In this document: positions 33,401 to 42,165 of the stretch, piece by piece | Numbering within the stretch: the first letter of the stretch is position 1 | Layout of the letters: the number at the start of each line of letters is the position of its first letter | Assembly (NCBI GenBank): GCA_016930155.1 | Contig: JAFGHL010000073.1 | Location: forward strand, 1-42,165 | From: Dehalococcoidia bacterium | Lineage (GTDB): Bacteria > Chloroflexota > Dehalococcoidia > GIF9 > UBA5629 | Length of the DNA stretch: 42,165 nucleotides | Reading direction: 5' to 3' | The notes under the pieces: model-generated | What the model saw: the letters and a program-made list of their open reading frames with translations, nothing else | Databases searched by the model: none | What the model was told of the DNA's origin: nothing | Program-made: the position numbers and the translations under genes

Positions 33401-36121
33401 ATGACACAGAGCACAGATACGCTCCAGTTAGACAGATTCAACAGGACCGTCGCCCTCAAAGACGGATCGGTTTTACATCTGCGGCCAATCATGCCTGACG
33501 ATGAAGACCGCCTGATGTCTTTCTTCCTGCGCCTGAGCGGACGCACCATCTATCTGCGCTATCACCATGTGCTAACTGACCTTTCCAGAGAGGAGGCGCA
33601 CCAGTATTCTAATATTGATTACGACAACACCTTTGCAGTGGTGGGAATACAGGGAGAAGGGGCCGATGAAACCATCATCGGCGTAGGCCGATACTGGAGG
33701 CTGTCACAGCCCAACAAGGCGGAGATCGCTTTCATCGTAGAAGACCCTCACCAGCGCAAAGGGATCGGCACACACCTGCTGGAGTTGCTGGCCGTGGCCG
33801 CACGCGAGCACGGGATAGGTGTATTCGAGGCCGAGGTACTGCCCGAAAATACCGACATGATCGACGTACTGCAGGACAGCGGCTTCAAACAGCTCGATAA
33901 AATCACGGAGTCTCACGGATGGAGGGGCGTATACAGCATCGCTCATACACCGCTGGTGGAGCAGAAGTCGGCCGAGCGCGAGAGAGTCTCCTCCATCGCT
34001 TCCATACGCAAATTTATGTTCCCGCGCTCCATCGCTGTAATCGGCGCATCCAACAAGCCGGGTATCGGCAATGCGCTGGTCAAAGACCTGATCAAGAACG
34101 AATATAACGGCGTCATCTACCCGGTCAATCCCAAGGATGAGGTCGTATCTTCGATCAAGGCCTACCCATCGGTGCTTGATATACCCGGTCAGGTGGATCT
34201 GGCTATTGTTGCTGTCGCCGCAGAGAGGATACAGCCGATAATCGAAGAATGCGGCAGGAAAGGGGTGAAAAGCCTGGTCATCATCACTGCCGGCTTCTCC
34301 GAAATGGGAGGGGAAGGCATCGAGAGGGAGAAGAAGCTGTTGAATACGGCGGGCGCATACGGCATGCGCATCATCGGCCCCAATTGTCTCGGCATCCAGA
34401 ATACCAACCCCACTGTCAACATGAACGCCAGTTTTGCGCCGATCTATCCGCTGCATGGTAAAACGGCCTTCGGCAGCCAGAGCGGCGCGCTGGGCGGCGC
34501 CATCATCAGTTACGCTATACAGATCAACCTGGGCCTCTCAAATTTCGTAAGCATCGGCAATGGGGCGGACGTCACCGGCAACGAGCTGCTGCAATACTGG
34601 GCGGAGGACCCGGACACCAACCTTATACTTCTTTACCTTGAGTCATTCGGCAATCCACGCAAATTCGCGCGCATCGCACGTGAAACGACCCTTAAAAAAC
34701 CTGTCGTAATAGTGAAAAGCGGACGCTCGGCGGTGGGGGCGCGCGCAGCCGCCTCTCACACGGGCGCGCTGGCATCGGATGACACAGCCACGACAGCACT
34801 TATCAAACAGACCGGCATGCTGAGGTGCAATACTCTGGAGGAGCTCTTCGACACGGCGCTTCTGCTGTCGAACCAGCCGATACCGAAGGGCAACCGGGTC
34901 GCCATTCTGACCAACGGCGGCGGCGCAGGCATCATGGCGGCCGATGCGCTGGCAGCCCATGGCTTTCAACTGCCGATTCTCTCTGACAAAGCCCGCAGCG
35001 CCCTCAAATCGTTACTGCCTCCCAAATCGAGCTATATGAATCCCATCGACACTACAGCCGCTGTGTCTCCCGACCAGTACAGGCAAGCACTTAAGGTGCT
35101 GCTGGAGGAGGACATCGACGCTCTTATAATCATCTATATCCCTCCCATGGAGTTCATGATCGAGCTGATGAGGGGCGTAATACGTGAAATGGCTCCATCA
35201 TTCCGCGCCAAAGGCATACCGGTACTGGCCAACTTCCTCGGACTCGAATCGAGGCTGGTTGTCGGCTCCAAAGAGGAGGGTTACGTCCCCACCTACGTCT
35301 TCCCTGAGTCCACCGCACATGCGCTCACAAAAGCCTATGAATACAACGAGCGGCTCAAACGTCCGCTGGGAAATATCCCCTCATTTACAAATATAAATAA
35401 AGCCGGCGCCGAAAAAGTAGTTCAGGCGGCGCTGGCCCGCACGGACAAACATCCGGTCTGGCTGGACACCGGAGAGATAGTCGAGCTATTCTCCGCCTAC
35501 GGCATCAAATTCGCCCGGTCCGGCGTCGCTACCACTGCCCATCAGGCGGTCAAGATGGCCGACAGTATCGGCTACCCGGTGGCGCTGAAGCTATTCTCGT
35601 CAACTATCTCGCACAAGACCGATGTGGGCGGCGTAATGCTGAACCTGGACTCTGCAGCTGAAGTTAAAAAAGCCTATGCGCAAATCGAGCAAAACCTGGA
35701 CAAGCTATCGCGCAGGTCCGAGATGCAAGGTGTGACGGTGCAGAGGATGCTGACAGGCGGCGTCGAGCTGATTGTGGGCGTGACAGAGGACAAATTCTTC
35801 GGGCCACTGATTATGTTCGGCCTGGGCGGCATCTACACCGAGCTGTTCAAGGACGTGGATTTCAGGATACACCCTCTGACCGACTACGATGCGCACGAGA
35901 TGCTGGCTTCATTTAAAGCGCATAAGATACTGGACGGGTGGAGGGGCGCGCCGCCTTCCGACACAGCCGCCATAGAGGACGTGCTTCTCAGGATTTCAGC
36001 CATGATCGAGGACATTCCCGAAATACAGGAACTGGACCTGAATCCCCTCATAGCAATGCCGGTTGGAGAAGGCTGCGTGGTGGCGGATGCCAGAATATCC
36101 GTCTCTCCGATTTCTGTATAA
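33401..36121 (+). CDS. GNAT acetyltransferase fused to ADP-forming acyl-CoA synthetase (copy 1)
   Basis: The 906-residue protein has three parts. A GNAT domain (about 10-175) carries LRPIMPDDEDRL and the acetyl-CoA motif HQRKGIGTHLLELL. The CoA-ligase alpha part (about 195-640) has SIAVIGASNKPGIGNALVK, IIGPNCLGIQNTNP, GSQSGALGG and phospho-histidine H453 in ASHTGALASDD. The ATP-grasp beta part (about 690-900) has PVALKLFSSTISHKTDVGGV and FGPLIMFGLGGIYTELF. The order is N-GNAT, unlike E. coli PatZ, where GNAT is C-terminal and the synthetase histidine is lost. Keeping the histidine suggests real acyl-CoA synthetase activity plus lysine acetylation. ATG at 33401 with GGGAG 7 bases before is preferred over an upstream Met at 33353. 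Confidence 0.88.
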   Translation: MTQSTDTLQLDRFNRTVALKDGSVLHLRPIMPDDEDRLMSFFLRLSGRTIYLRYHHVLTDLSREEAHQYSNIDYDNTFAVVGIQGEGADETIIGVGRYWRLSQPNKAEIAFIVEDPHQRKGIGTHLLELLAVAAREHGIGVFEAEVLPENTDMIDVLQDSGFKQLDKITESHGWRGVYSIAHTPLVEQKSAERERVSSIASIRKFMFPRSIAVIGASNKPGIGNALVKDLIKNEYNGVIYPVNPKDEVVSSIKAYPSVLDIPGQVDLAIVAVAAERIQPIIEECGRKGVKSLVIITAGFSEMGGEGIEREKKLLNTAGAYGMRIIGPNCLGIQNTNPTVNMNASFAPIYPLHGKTAFGSQSGALGGAIISYAIQINLGLSNFVSIGNGADVTGNELLQYWAEDPDTNLILLYLESFGNPRKFARIARETTLKKPVVIVKSGRSAVGARAAASHTGALASDDTATTALIKQTGMLRCNTLEELFDTALLLSNQPIPKGNRVAILTNGGGAGIMAADALAAHGFQLPILSDKARSALKSLLPPKSSYMNPIDTTAAVSPDQYRQALKVLLEEDIDALIIIYIPPMEFMIELMRGVIREMAPSFRAKGIPVLANFLGLESRLVVGSKEEGYVPTYVFPESTAHALTKAYEYNERLKRPLGNIPSFTNINKAGAEKVVQAALARTDKHPVWLDTGEIVELFSAYGIKFARSGVATTAHQAVKMADSIGYPVALKLFSSTISHKTDVGGVMLNLDSAAEVKKAYAQIEQNLDKLSRRSEMQGVTVQRMLTGGVELIVGVTEDKFFGPLIMFGLGGIYTELFKDVDFRIHPLTDYDAHEMLASFKAHKILDGWRGAPPSDTAAIEDVLLRISAMIEDIPEIQELDLNPLIAMPVGEGCVVADARISVSPISV

Positions 36122-36163
36122 TATGGGCTGATCAGCCTGTAACGCCCCCTCAGGAGTTGAACG

Positions 36164-38890
36164 GTGATGGCGGACCTGGACAGTAAAAGCTTTGAGAAAT
36201 ATTCGATTAGCGTAGCGCTCAAGGACGGCTCCAGCCTGCATTTGCGGCCCATCCTCATGTCGGATGAAGAAAGGTTGCTGGCGCTTTTCAGCCGCATGAG
36301 CAAACAGACCATTTATCTGCGCTTCCATCATGTCCTGACACATATGTCCCGGGAGGAAGCGCGCCGTTTCTGCACGGTTGACTACGAGGATACCTTCGCC
36401 CTGGTAGGCACGCTGGGGGAGGGATCGGAAGAACGTATCATCGCAGTTGGACGCTATGCCAGACAGCCGGGCGCCAACCGGGCGCAAATAGCTTTCGAGG
36501 TCGAGGATAAGTACCAGGGGCTGGGTATCGGCACTCATCTGCTGGACCAGCTCGCTTATATCGCGCGCGACAAGGGCATAAATACCTTCGAGGCCGAGGT
36601 GCTGGCGGAGAACAAGGACATGATGAACGTCCTTATCAACAGCGGCTTCAATATGCAAAGGCAGTATCAGGGCACCACCTATGTAGGTCTTCTCGACCTG
36701 GCCCCTACCGATGTGGTCGAGCAGAAGTCGTTCGAGCGAGAAAAGTTCACTTCCATCGCCTCACTGCGGGCCTTCCTCAATCCGAAGTCGGTGGCGGTTA
36801 TCGGCGCCTCCAGGAGGCCCAATACCATCGGCAACTTCGTCTTCCGCAACCTTATACAGCAGGATTTCAAGGGTGTGGTGTACCCGGTCAATCCCAACGC
36901 CGAAGTGGTGGCAGCCATCAAGGCCTATCCCTCCATCCTGGATATACCGGGGGATATCGACCTGGCCATCATCGTCGTACCGGCTGACAAAGTGCAGCAG
37001 GTTGTGGAAGAGAGCGCTCACAAAGGGGCCAGAGGCGTGGTTGTGTTATCCTCGGGCTTCGCCGATATAGGCGGCGAAGGGCTCGATCGGCAGAACAAGC
37101 TCCTCACGACCATTCGTAGTTACGGTATGCGCATGCTGGGACCCAACTGTATGGGGATGATGAATACCAATCCCGAAGTCAACCTGAATGCCACGTTCGC
37201 CAACATAGTGCCACCCCACGGCAATATAGCTTTCGCCACCCAGAGCGGGGTACTGGGCTCCGCCATCCTGATGTACGCAACCAGCCTCAATATCGGCCTT
37301 TCCACCTTCGTTAGCATAGGCAATCGCGCGGATATATCCAGCAACGAGCTATTGCAGTACTGGGAGGATGACCCGGACACAGACGTCGTACTGCTTTACC
37401 TGGAGTCGTTCGGCAATCCCAGGAAATTCACGCGCATAGCTCGAAGTATCACGGCTAAGAAACCGGTCGTCTCGCTGACCGGCAACCGCGGCAACGTCCA
37501 GAAGAGGACGATCACCTCGCATACAGGCGCCATGGCCACCGACCAGGCGGCCACCGAAGCGCTCTACAAACAGGCGGGGATATTGAGGGCCGATACACTG
37601 GAGGACATGTTTGACACAGGCAGCCTGCTGGCTAACCAGCCGCTGCCGCAGGGCAACAGAGTGGCAATAATATCCAATGCGGGCGGTCCAGCGCTGCTAA
37701 CAGCCGAGGCCTGCAAAAGCCGAGGCCTTGAGATACCTCCGCTGTCCGACGGTCTGGCGTCGCGGCTTAAAACCTTCCTGCCTTCGCGGGCCAATATATT
37801 AAATCCCCTCGACATGTCGCCCGAAGTGTCTACAGACCAATACGAGCAAACCCTTAAGCTGATGCTCAAAGACACCGGCCTGGACATGGTAGTGGTCATT
37901 TTTATACAACCCATCCCCAGGCTGTCGGAGGAATTTGCCGCGGTCATTCGCGAGGTTGCCCCGTTATACCGTGAAGCCGGAAAGCCGCTGGTTACATCCA
38001 TCCTCGGCATACGGGGCGCAGGCATCAGTCTCGGTCCGCAGGAGAGAAGGGTCGTACCGTCCTTCGCTTTCCCCGAATCGACAGCCGGCGCACTGGCGCG
38101 AGCAGTTGAGTTCAGCCAGCGTTTGAAACGACCATCGGGCAAGATACCCGAGTTCCCCGACATCGACAGAGACAGAGCCGACCGTATCATCAGCTCGGCC
38201 ATTGAAAAATCGGGCAAACGCCAGGTATGGCTGGACGCCGGGTCCATCCTGGGCCTGTTTGAGAGTTACGGAATCAAATTCGTAACACTTAAAATCGCCA
38301 GGACTCCTGAAGAAGCTACTGTAGCTGCAAAGGAGATCGGGTGTCCGGTAGCAGTAAAGATACTCTCCCCCTCAATCACGCAGAAGACCGAAGTCGAGGG
38401 TGTGATACTCGACTGCCGCTCAGGTGACGAGGTAAGAAAAGCCTTCACCCGGATCAAGGAGAACCTGCAAGGGATAGGCAAGAGCGCCGAGATGGAGGGA
38501 GTGATTGTCCAGAAGATGGTGCAGGGTGGTGTCGAGGTGATCGTAGGCGTAACACAGCACCCGGCCTTCGGTCCTCTTGTGATGTTCGGCCTGGGCGGGG
38601 TATATGTTGAGCTCTTCCAGGATGTTATTTTCAACATCCATCCATTGACCGATATAGACGCACACGAGATGATCAAATCGGTCAAGGCCTATCAGTTGCT
38701 GGAAGGGTGGAGGGGATCAAAGCGCGCCGACATACCCGCTATTGAGGATTTGTTGTTGCGTATATCCGCCATGGCCGAGAACCACCCGCAAATACTTGAA
38801 ATGGACCTGAATCCCGTTAAGGTATTGCCGGAAGGACAGTTCTACCTGGTGGTGGACGGACGTATACTGGTCAGCAAAGAACAGGAATAG
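36164..38890 (+). CDS. GNAT acetyltransferase fused to ADP-forming acyl-CoA synthetase (copy 2)
   Basis: This 908-residue protein is a paralogue of the preceding gene over its whole length. GNAT: LRPILMSDEERLLALF and YQGLGIGTHLLDQL. Alpha part: SVAVIGASRRPNTIGNFVF, MLGPNCMGMMNTNP, ATQSGVLGS and H453 in TSHTGAMATDQ. Beta part: PVAVKILSPSITQKTEVEGV and FGPLVMFGLGGVYVELF. It follows copy 1 after 42 bases with AGGAG; GTG at 36164 (7 bases away) and ATG at 36167 (10 bases) are both possible starts. The tandem is a gene duplication whose copies have diverged moderately, for instance in the segment before H453 (VSLTGNRGNVQKRTI here, VKSGRSAVGARAA in copy 1), which may alter substrate choice. Confidence 0.88.
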   Translation: MMADLDSKSFEKYSISVALKDGSSLHLRPILMSDEERLLALFSRMSKQTIYLRFHHVLTHMSREEARRFCTVDYEDTFALVGTLGEGSEERIIAVGRYARQPGANRAQIAFEVEDKYQGLGIGTHLLDQLAYIARDKGINTFEAEVLAENKDMMNVLINSGFNMQRQYQGTTYVGLLDLAPTDVVEQKSFEREKFTSIASLRAFLNPKSVAVIGASRRPNTIGNFVFRNLIQQDFKGVVYPVNPNAEVVAAIKAYPSILDIPGDIDLAIIVVPADKVQQVVEESAHKGARGVVVLSSGFADIGGEGLDRQNKLLTTIRSYGMRMLGPNCMGMMNTNPEVNLNATFANIVPPHGNIAFATQSGVLGSAILMYATSLNIGLSTFVSIGNRADISSNELLQYWEDDPDTDVVLLYLESFGNPRKFTRIARSITAKKPVVSLTGNRGNVQKRTITSHTGAMATDQAATEALYKQAGILRADTLEDMFDTGSLLANQPLPQGNRVAIISNAGGPALLTAEACKSRGLEIPPLSDGLASRLKTFLPSRANILNPLDMSPEVSTDQYEQTLKLMLKDTGLDMVVVIFIQPIPRLSEEFAAVIREVAPLYREAGKPLVTSILGIRGAGISLGPQERRVVPSFAFPESTAGALARAVEFSQRLKRPSGKIPEFPDIDRDRADRIISSAIEKSGKRQVWLDAGSILGLFESYGIKFVTLKIARTPEEATVAAKEIGCPVAVKILSPSITQKTEVEGVILDCRSGDEVRKAFTRIKENLQGIGKSAEMEGVIVQKMVQGGVEVIVGVTQHPAFGPLVMFGLGGVYVELFQDVIFNIHPLTDIDAHEMIKSVKAYQLLEGWRGSKRADIPAIEDLLLRISAMAENHPQILEMDLNPVKVLPEGQFYLVVDGRILVSKEQE

Positions 38891-38943
38891 CTGAAAATGA
38901 CCGGGCCATTGCCAGCATACCGAAGCAATCTTGTGTTGTGAGC

Positions 38944-38985
38944 CACGGCAGCAGCAGATTTCCGCGTCGCCTGCGGCTGCTCGCA
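38944..38985. repeat. Imperfect inverted repeat between the acyl-CoA synthetase and phoU genes
   Basis: GGCAGCAGCAG and CTGCGGCTGCTC can pair with one mismatch around CGCGTCGC. The tail CTCGCAACGACATT resembles the common intergenic repeats of many bacterial genomes. It may also act as the terminator of the two convergent operons; no T run is present. Confidence 0.35.
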
Positions 38986-39006
38986 ACGACATTTACTTTA
39001 CATGGT

Positions 39007-39672
39007 TTAATACGTTGAAACATTCAGTTCTTCCATCTTGCCGGTCACCATGAACACCACGCGCTCGCAGATATTGGTCACCCTGTCGCCGGTCCTTTCC
39101 AGGTTGTGTCCCACCCACATCAATCTGGTGGCTCTGGTAATGGTGCGGGGATCCTCCATCATAAACGTCAGCAGTTCCCTGAAGACCTGATCATAGAGCT
39201 GGTCGATCTCATCGTCCTCCGGCACAATTTTTCGGGCCGCTTCGGCATCATGAATAATGAATGCATTAAGGCTGCGGTGCAGCATGTCAATAGCCTTTTC
39301 ATTCATGCGGGGCAAGTCTATCAGCGGCTTGAGCGGCGGCTCATTGCCTATCATAATGACTATTTTAGCATTGCCGGCCGCGTGATCGCCCATCCTCTCA
39401 AGGTCCTGTACAATGAAGAGGATAGCCAGCAGTATTCTGAGATCGCTGGCCATGGGCGCCTGACACGATATGATATCCAGCGCTTTTTCCTCTATCTCAA
39501 AACGTTTTTTGTTTACATTGCGGTCTTCCTCAAGTACCAGCTTGGCCAGGTTAAGGTCACGTTCCTTAAGTGCCTGCATGGACCTTTCCAGCGCTTTCTC
39601 TATCATGCTACCCAGAGCCAGCACATCGTCCTGTAACTCGCGCAGATTTCTCTGATAAGACTCTCTCGGCAT
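39007..39672 (-). CDS. phoU: Phosphate signalling complex protein PhoU
   Basis: The 221-residue all-helical protein shows two PhoU repeats: LRELQDDVLALGSMIEKALERSM with APMASDLRILLAILFIVQDLERMGDHAAGNAKI, and the second ending ATRLMWVGHNLERTGDRVTNICERVVFM. E/DxxxD metal-contact motifs occur in both (ERMGDHA, ERTGDRV). PhoU damps Pst transport and the PhoR-PhoB response. ATG at 39672 is chosen because AAGGAGG lies 6 bases upstream; the in-frame TTG at 39678 touches that site. It is 12 bases after pstB. Confidence 0.95.
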   Translation of the reverse strand: MPRESYQRNLRELQDDVLALGSMIEKALERSMQALKERDLNLAKLVLEEDRNVNKKRFEIEEKALDIISCQAPMASDLRILLAILFIVQDLERMGDHAAGNAKIVIMIGNEPPLKPLIDLPRMNEKAIDMLHRSLNAFIIHDAEAARKIVPEDDEIDQLYDQVFRELLTFMMEDPRTITRATRLMWVGHNLERTGDRVTNICERVVFMVTGKMEELNVSTY

Positions 39673-39684
39673 ATTCAACCTCCT

Positions 39685-40521
39685 TTAACCGAAACGCCCT
39701 GTGATGTAATCTTCAGTCCTCTTGTCTTTGGGCACGGTGAAGACCTCCTTGGTACGAGCGTATTCTATCAATTGCCCCAGCAGCATGAAACCCGTCCAGT
39801 CCGATACGCGGGCAGCCTGCTGCATATTATGCGTTACTATAACCACTGTATAGTCCCGTTTCAACTCAAGCATCAGCTCCTCTATCCTGAGAGTAGAGAT
39901 AGGGTCCAGGGCCGAACAGGGCTCGTCCATCAGTATGATTTCCGGCTCAATGGCGATGGCGCGCGCGATGCAGAGGCGCTGCTGCTGGCCTCCTGAAAGG
40001 GAGGCGCCGGGCTGGTCGAGCTTGTCTTTTACCTCCTCCCACAGGGCCGCTTTCTTGAGGCTGCGCTCCACTACATCATGTAAATCCCTGCGCCGGCTCC
40101 AGAAACGCGTCAGGCTTATTCCCGAGGCTACATTGCCGAAGATGGACATGGTCGGAAAGACACTGGCTTTCTGAAATACCATGCCGATGCGGCGCCTCAC
40201 GGCGACCGCGTCGATCTGTGGAGCATAGATATCCTGCCCGTCCATAAATACGCGGCCTGTCACCCTTCCGCCCTCGGACACTTCGTGCATACGGTTCAGA
40301 CAGCGGATAAACGTTGATTTACCGCATCCGGAGGGGCCGATCAGGGCTGTGATATGCTGAGCGCCAATGCCCATACTTATATCTTGAATAGCCATCCTGT
40401 TGCCGTACCAGGCACTCAGTTGCTCCACCGTTAATATGCATTTTTGAGGTCTCAATTGGCCGCTGTCTTCACCATCAATGGCCCCAACCTTGATATTCTG
40501 ACCCAGCATGTTGTTTATCAT
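39685..40521 (-). CDS. pstB: Phosphate ABC transporter ATP-binding protein PstB
   Basis: The 278-residue ATPase has Walker [18 protein letters not shown], the family-typical signature [16 protein letters not shown] and Walker [14 protein letters not shown] followed by the H-loop [20 protein letters not shown]. It energises phosphate import by PstC and PstA. The ATG at 40521 lies 32 bases after pstA; AGGAAGG is about 10 bases upstream. The open frame continues upstream through pstA but those codons are only the pstA sequence in another frame. A leading stretch of about 30 residues before the ABC core is longer than usual. Confidence 0.95.
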   Translation of the reverse strand: MINNMLGQNIKVGAIDGEDSGQLRPQKCILTVEQLSAWYGNRMAIQDISMGIGAQHITALIGPSGCGKSTFIRCLNRMHEVSEGGRVTGRVFMDGQDIYAPQIDAVAVRRRIGMVFQKASVFPTMSIFGNVASGISLTRFWSRRRDLHDVVERSLKKAALWEEVKDKLDQPGASLSGGQQQRLCIARAIAIEPEIILMDEPCSALDPISTLRIEELMLELKRDYTVVIVTHNMQQAARVSDWTGFMLLGQLIEYARTKEVFTVPKDKRTEDYITGRFG

Positions 40522-40553
40522 TGCACCATGTCCTTCCTCTTGCTTACAGACTT

Positions 40554-41399
40554 TTATTTCTTTTTCCTGCTGCTGACCAAACGCACAACGATATTTATAC
40601 CGAGAACAAGTATCACCAGCAGGAAAGCGGCCGCCCAGGCCTGCTGCTGCCAGTCGCTGTAGGGAGACAGAGCGTAGCGGTATATCTGCAAAGGCAAAGC
40701 TCCTATGGGCTGTGTAAGGCCCTGTACACCGAAGGCGCTGCCCAGGGCGGTGAATATCAGCGGCGCCGTCTCCCCCGCAATGCGCGCCACGGCAAGCATG
40801 ATACCGGTGACTATACCCGTAACAGCGCCCGGCACGATCACGCCCAGCGTTATACGCCATCGACTGATGCCGAGGGCCAGAGCTGCCTCGCGCTGTGAAT
40901 TCGGCACCAGGCGCAGCGATTCCTCGGCTGTCCGCGCCACCACGGGAATCATGATTATTGCAAGTGCAACTCCTGCCGAAAGGGCTGAGTAGGTATGCAT
41001 GGGACGTACCAGAATGGCATAGGCGAAAACGCCCACGATAATCGACGGTACGCCGGCAAGTATATCGGCGGCAAAGCGGATGGCTGACGCCATTTTCGGC
41101 CCGGCGAATTCGGCCAGAAATATGCCTGCCATCAGCCCCACCGGCAGGGCGATGAGCGAAGCCAGCCCAACCAGTATAAAAGTGCCGTAGATATCGTCCC
41201 GCATACCGCCCCCCGCCTCACCCACCGGTTTGGACTGCTGGGTTATGAAATCCAGGCTCAGATAAGAGATGCCATTAACCAGCGTATAACCAAGTATCAG
41301 GATGAGAATCAGTATCACAATGGCTGTGGCAACTCCGCACAGCACGAGCATCATCCGGCTGAACTGCTGGCGCCTGAAATAGCCGCTTTGCGCTTTCAT
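40554..41399 (-). CDS. pstA: Phosphate ABC transporter permease PstA
   Basis: The 281-residue membrane protein has six predicted helices and the EAA-like cytoplasmic loop [40 protein letters not shown] near the end is typical for PstA. It pairs with PstC to form the phosphate channel. Its ATG overlaps the pstC TGA (ATGA), so the two are translationally coupled. Confidence 0.95.
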   Translation of the reverse strand: MKAQSGYFRRQQFSRMMLVLCGVATAIVILILILILGYTLVNGISYLSLDFITQQSKPVGEAGGGMRDDIYGTFILVGLASLIALPVGLMAGIFLAEFAGPKMASAIRFAADILAGVPSIIVGVFAYAILVRPMHTYSALSAGVALAIIMIPVVARTAEESLRLVPNSQREAALALGISRWRITLGVIVPGAVTGIVTGIMLAVARIAGETAPLIFTALGSAFGVQGLTQPIGALPLQIYRYALSPYSDWQQQAWAAAFLLVILVLGINIVVRLVSSRKKK

Positions 41400-42165
41400 T
41401 CACCCGTCCCCCTCACGGAAACGGTGCGCCATACCAGTAACCTGGCGATAATATTGACCAGCAGCGTGATGGCGAAGAGAACCATGGCCAGCTCGATCAG
41501 GCTGCCGATATACAGGTCCCCGGATGCTTCATTGAATTCGCTTGCCACTTTGCTGGCAATGGTCGCACCGGGAGAGAACAGCGAAGGCGAAAGAGCGTAG
41601 GAATTGCCGATAACCATTGTCACCGCCATGGTCTCTCCCAGCGCACGGCCCAATCCCAGGATCACACCACCCACCAGGCCTGAGCGGCAATAGGGCAATA
41701 CAGACCTGGTGATCATCTCCCAGCGGGTTGCCCCCAGAGCCAGCATGGCCTCACGCTGAGTCAGCGGTACCGCGGCTATAACCTCACGGCTGACCGCCGT
41801 GATGATGGGTATCACCATAATTGCCAGGATAATGCCGGCGGAGAGAAAACCCACTCCGAAAGGAGGCCCCTGGAAAAGGGGTAAAAAGCCCAGGTTGCTT
41901 CCCAGCCATGTCTCGATGGGATTCCTGATAAAGGGCACCATCACATATAGACCCCATAGTCCAATGATCACGCTCGGTATAGCGGCCAGCATCTCGATGA
42001 CAAAAGAACACGGCCTGCGCATCCAGTCGGGGGCGAGCTCGCTCAAAAACACAGCTGAGCCCAGGCTGATGGGCACGGCGATTAAAAGGCCGATCAGAGA
42101 GGTCAGCAGCGTGCCGTAGATCGCCGGCAGGGCGCCGAACACCTCATTGACCGGATCCCATTCGA
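41396..42165 (-). CDS. pstC: Phosphate ABC transporter permease PstC (N-terminus beyond the window)
   Basis: The frame is open to the right edge (reading EWDPVNEVFGALPAIYGTLL), so about 256 residues of the C-terminal and central part are present. It has TLLTSLIGLLIAVPISLGSAVFLSE, the EAA-like loop REAMLALGATRWEMITRSVLPYC and GRALGETMAVTMVIGN, the PstC hallmark. The N-terminal helix and any upstream pstS are outside the window. Confidence 0.93.
   Translation of the reverse strand, partial: EWDPVNEVFGALPAIYGTLLTSLIGLLIAVPISLGSAVFLSELAPDWMRRPCSFVIEMLAAIPSVIIGLWGLYVMVPFIRNPIETWLGSNLGFLPLFQGPPFGVGFLSAGIILAIMVIPIITAVSREVIAAVPLTQREAMLALGATRWEMITRSVLPYCRSGLVGGVILGLGRALGETMAVTMVIGNSYALSPSLFSPGATIASKVASEFNEASGDLYIGSLIELAMVLFAITLLVNIIARLLVWRTVSVRGTGE

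Noticed and set aside
40522-40860. N-terminal extension of PstB
   Set aside because: The frame is open upstream, but it is the out-of-frame reading of pstA; the PstB start with ribosome site is at 40521.
1-42165. tRNA, rRNA, CRISPR, prophage, transposase or toxin-antitoxin and defence genes
   Set aside because: None could be supported on reading the gaps and coding regions of both strands.

Overview
The window is a gene-dense bacterial chromosome segment of fairly high GC that looks like an anaerobic member of the Chloroflexota, most likely Dehalococcoidia-like. That placement is inferred from gene content: an electron-bifurcating NfnAB pair, a stand-alone TrpB2, several ADP-forming acyl-CoA synthetases with an N-terminal acetyltransferase, several nitronate-monooxygenase-like flavoproteins, and no outer-membrane machinery. 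No rRNA, tRNA, CRISPR array, prophage or intact insertion sequence was seen.

Left part (1-5.6 kb): the tail of an iron-sulfur oxidoreductase is followed by nfnA and nfnB, then a cluster of small palindromes, then a sigma-A promoter with a T-box riboswitch whose specifier reads TGG (Trp), controlling a lone trpB2. An HtrA-type lipoprotein protease follows with its own promoter.

Minus-strand block (13.2-5.6 kb): one long unidirectional run, rpsF-ssb-rpsR-rpmH-rnpA-yidD-(PQQ-propeller lipoprotein)-yidC-jag-ileS, merges two operons that are usually separate. It joins ribosomal proteins, tRNA processing, membrane-protein insertion and tRNA charging. IleRS carries a GIHH motif where class I synthetases have HIGH.

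Plus-strand housekeeping block (13.2-22.2 kb): ychF, ppsA, dgt, dnaG, sigA and a small membrane protein. SigA begins with a lysine-rich tail of at least 14 four-residue KxxA/V/I/T-type units encoded by a 12-bp tandem repeat. ffh lies convergent to this block; a LOG-family nucleotide hydrolase and a beta-CASP ribonuclease-like protein follow it divergently, then a short region of gene decay (truncated acyltransferase-like ORF and remnants resembling a GT4 glycosyltransferase).

Right part (26.4-38.9 kb): an accessory metabolic island with three ADP-forming acyl-CoA synthetase homologues (one alpha-type only, two large GNAT-alpha-beta fusions in tandem) interleaved with three nitronate monooxygenase/FabK-like flavoproteins, a surface-anchored Fn3-like protein and a DUF4870 membrane protein. 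Several genes here have readable promoters and strong hairpin terminators. A shared acyl-CoA or nitro/enoyl chemistry is suggested by clustering only.

The window ends in the phosphate-uptake operon pstC(partial)-pstA-pstB-phoU on the minus strand.
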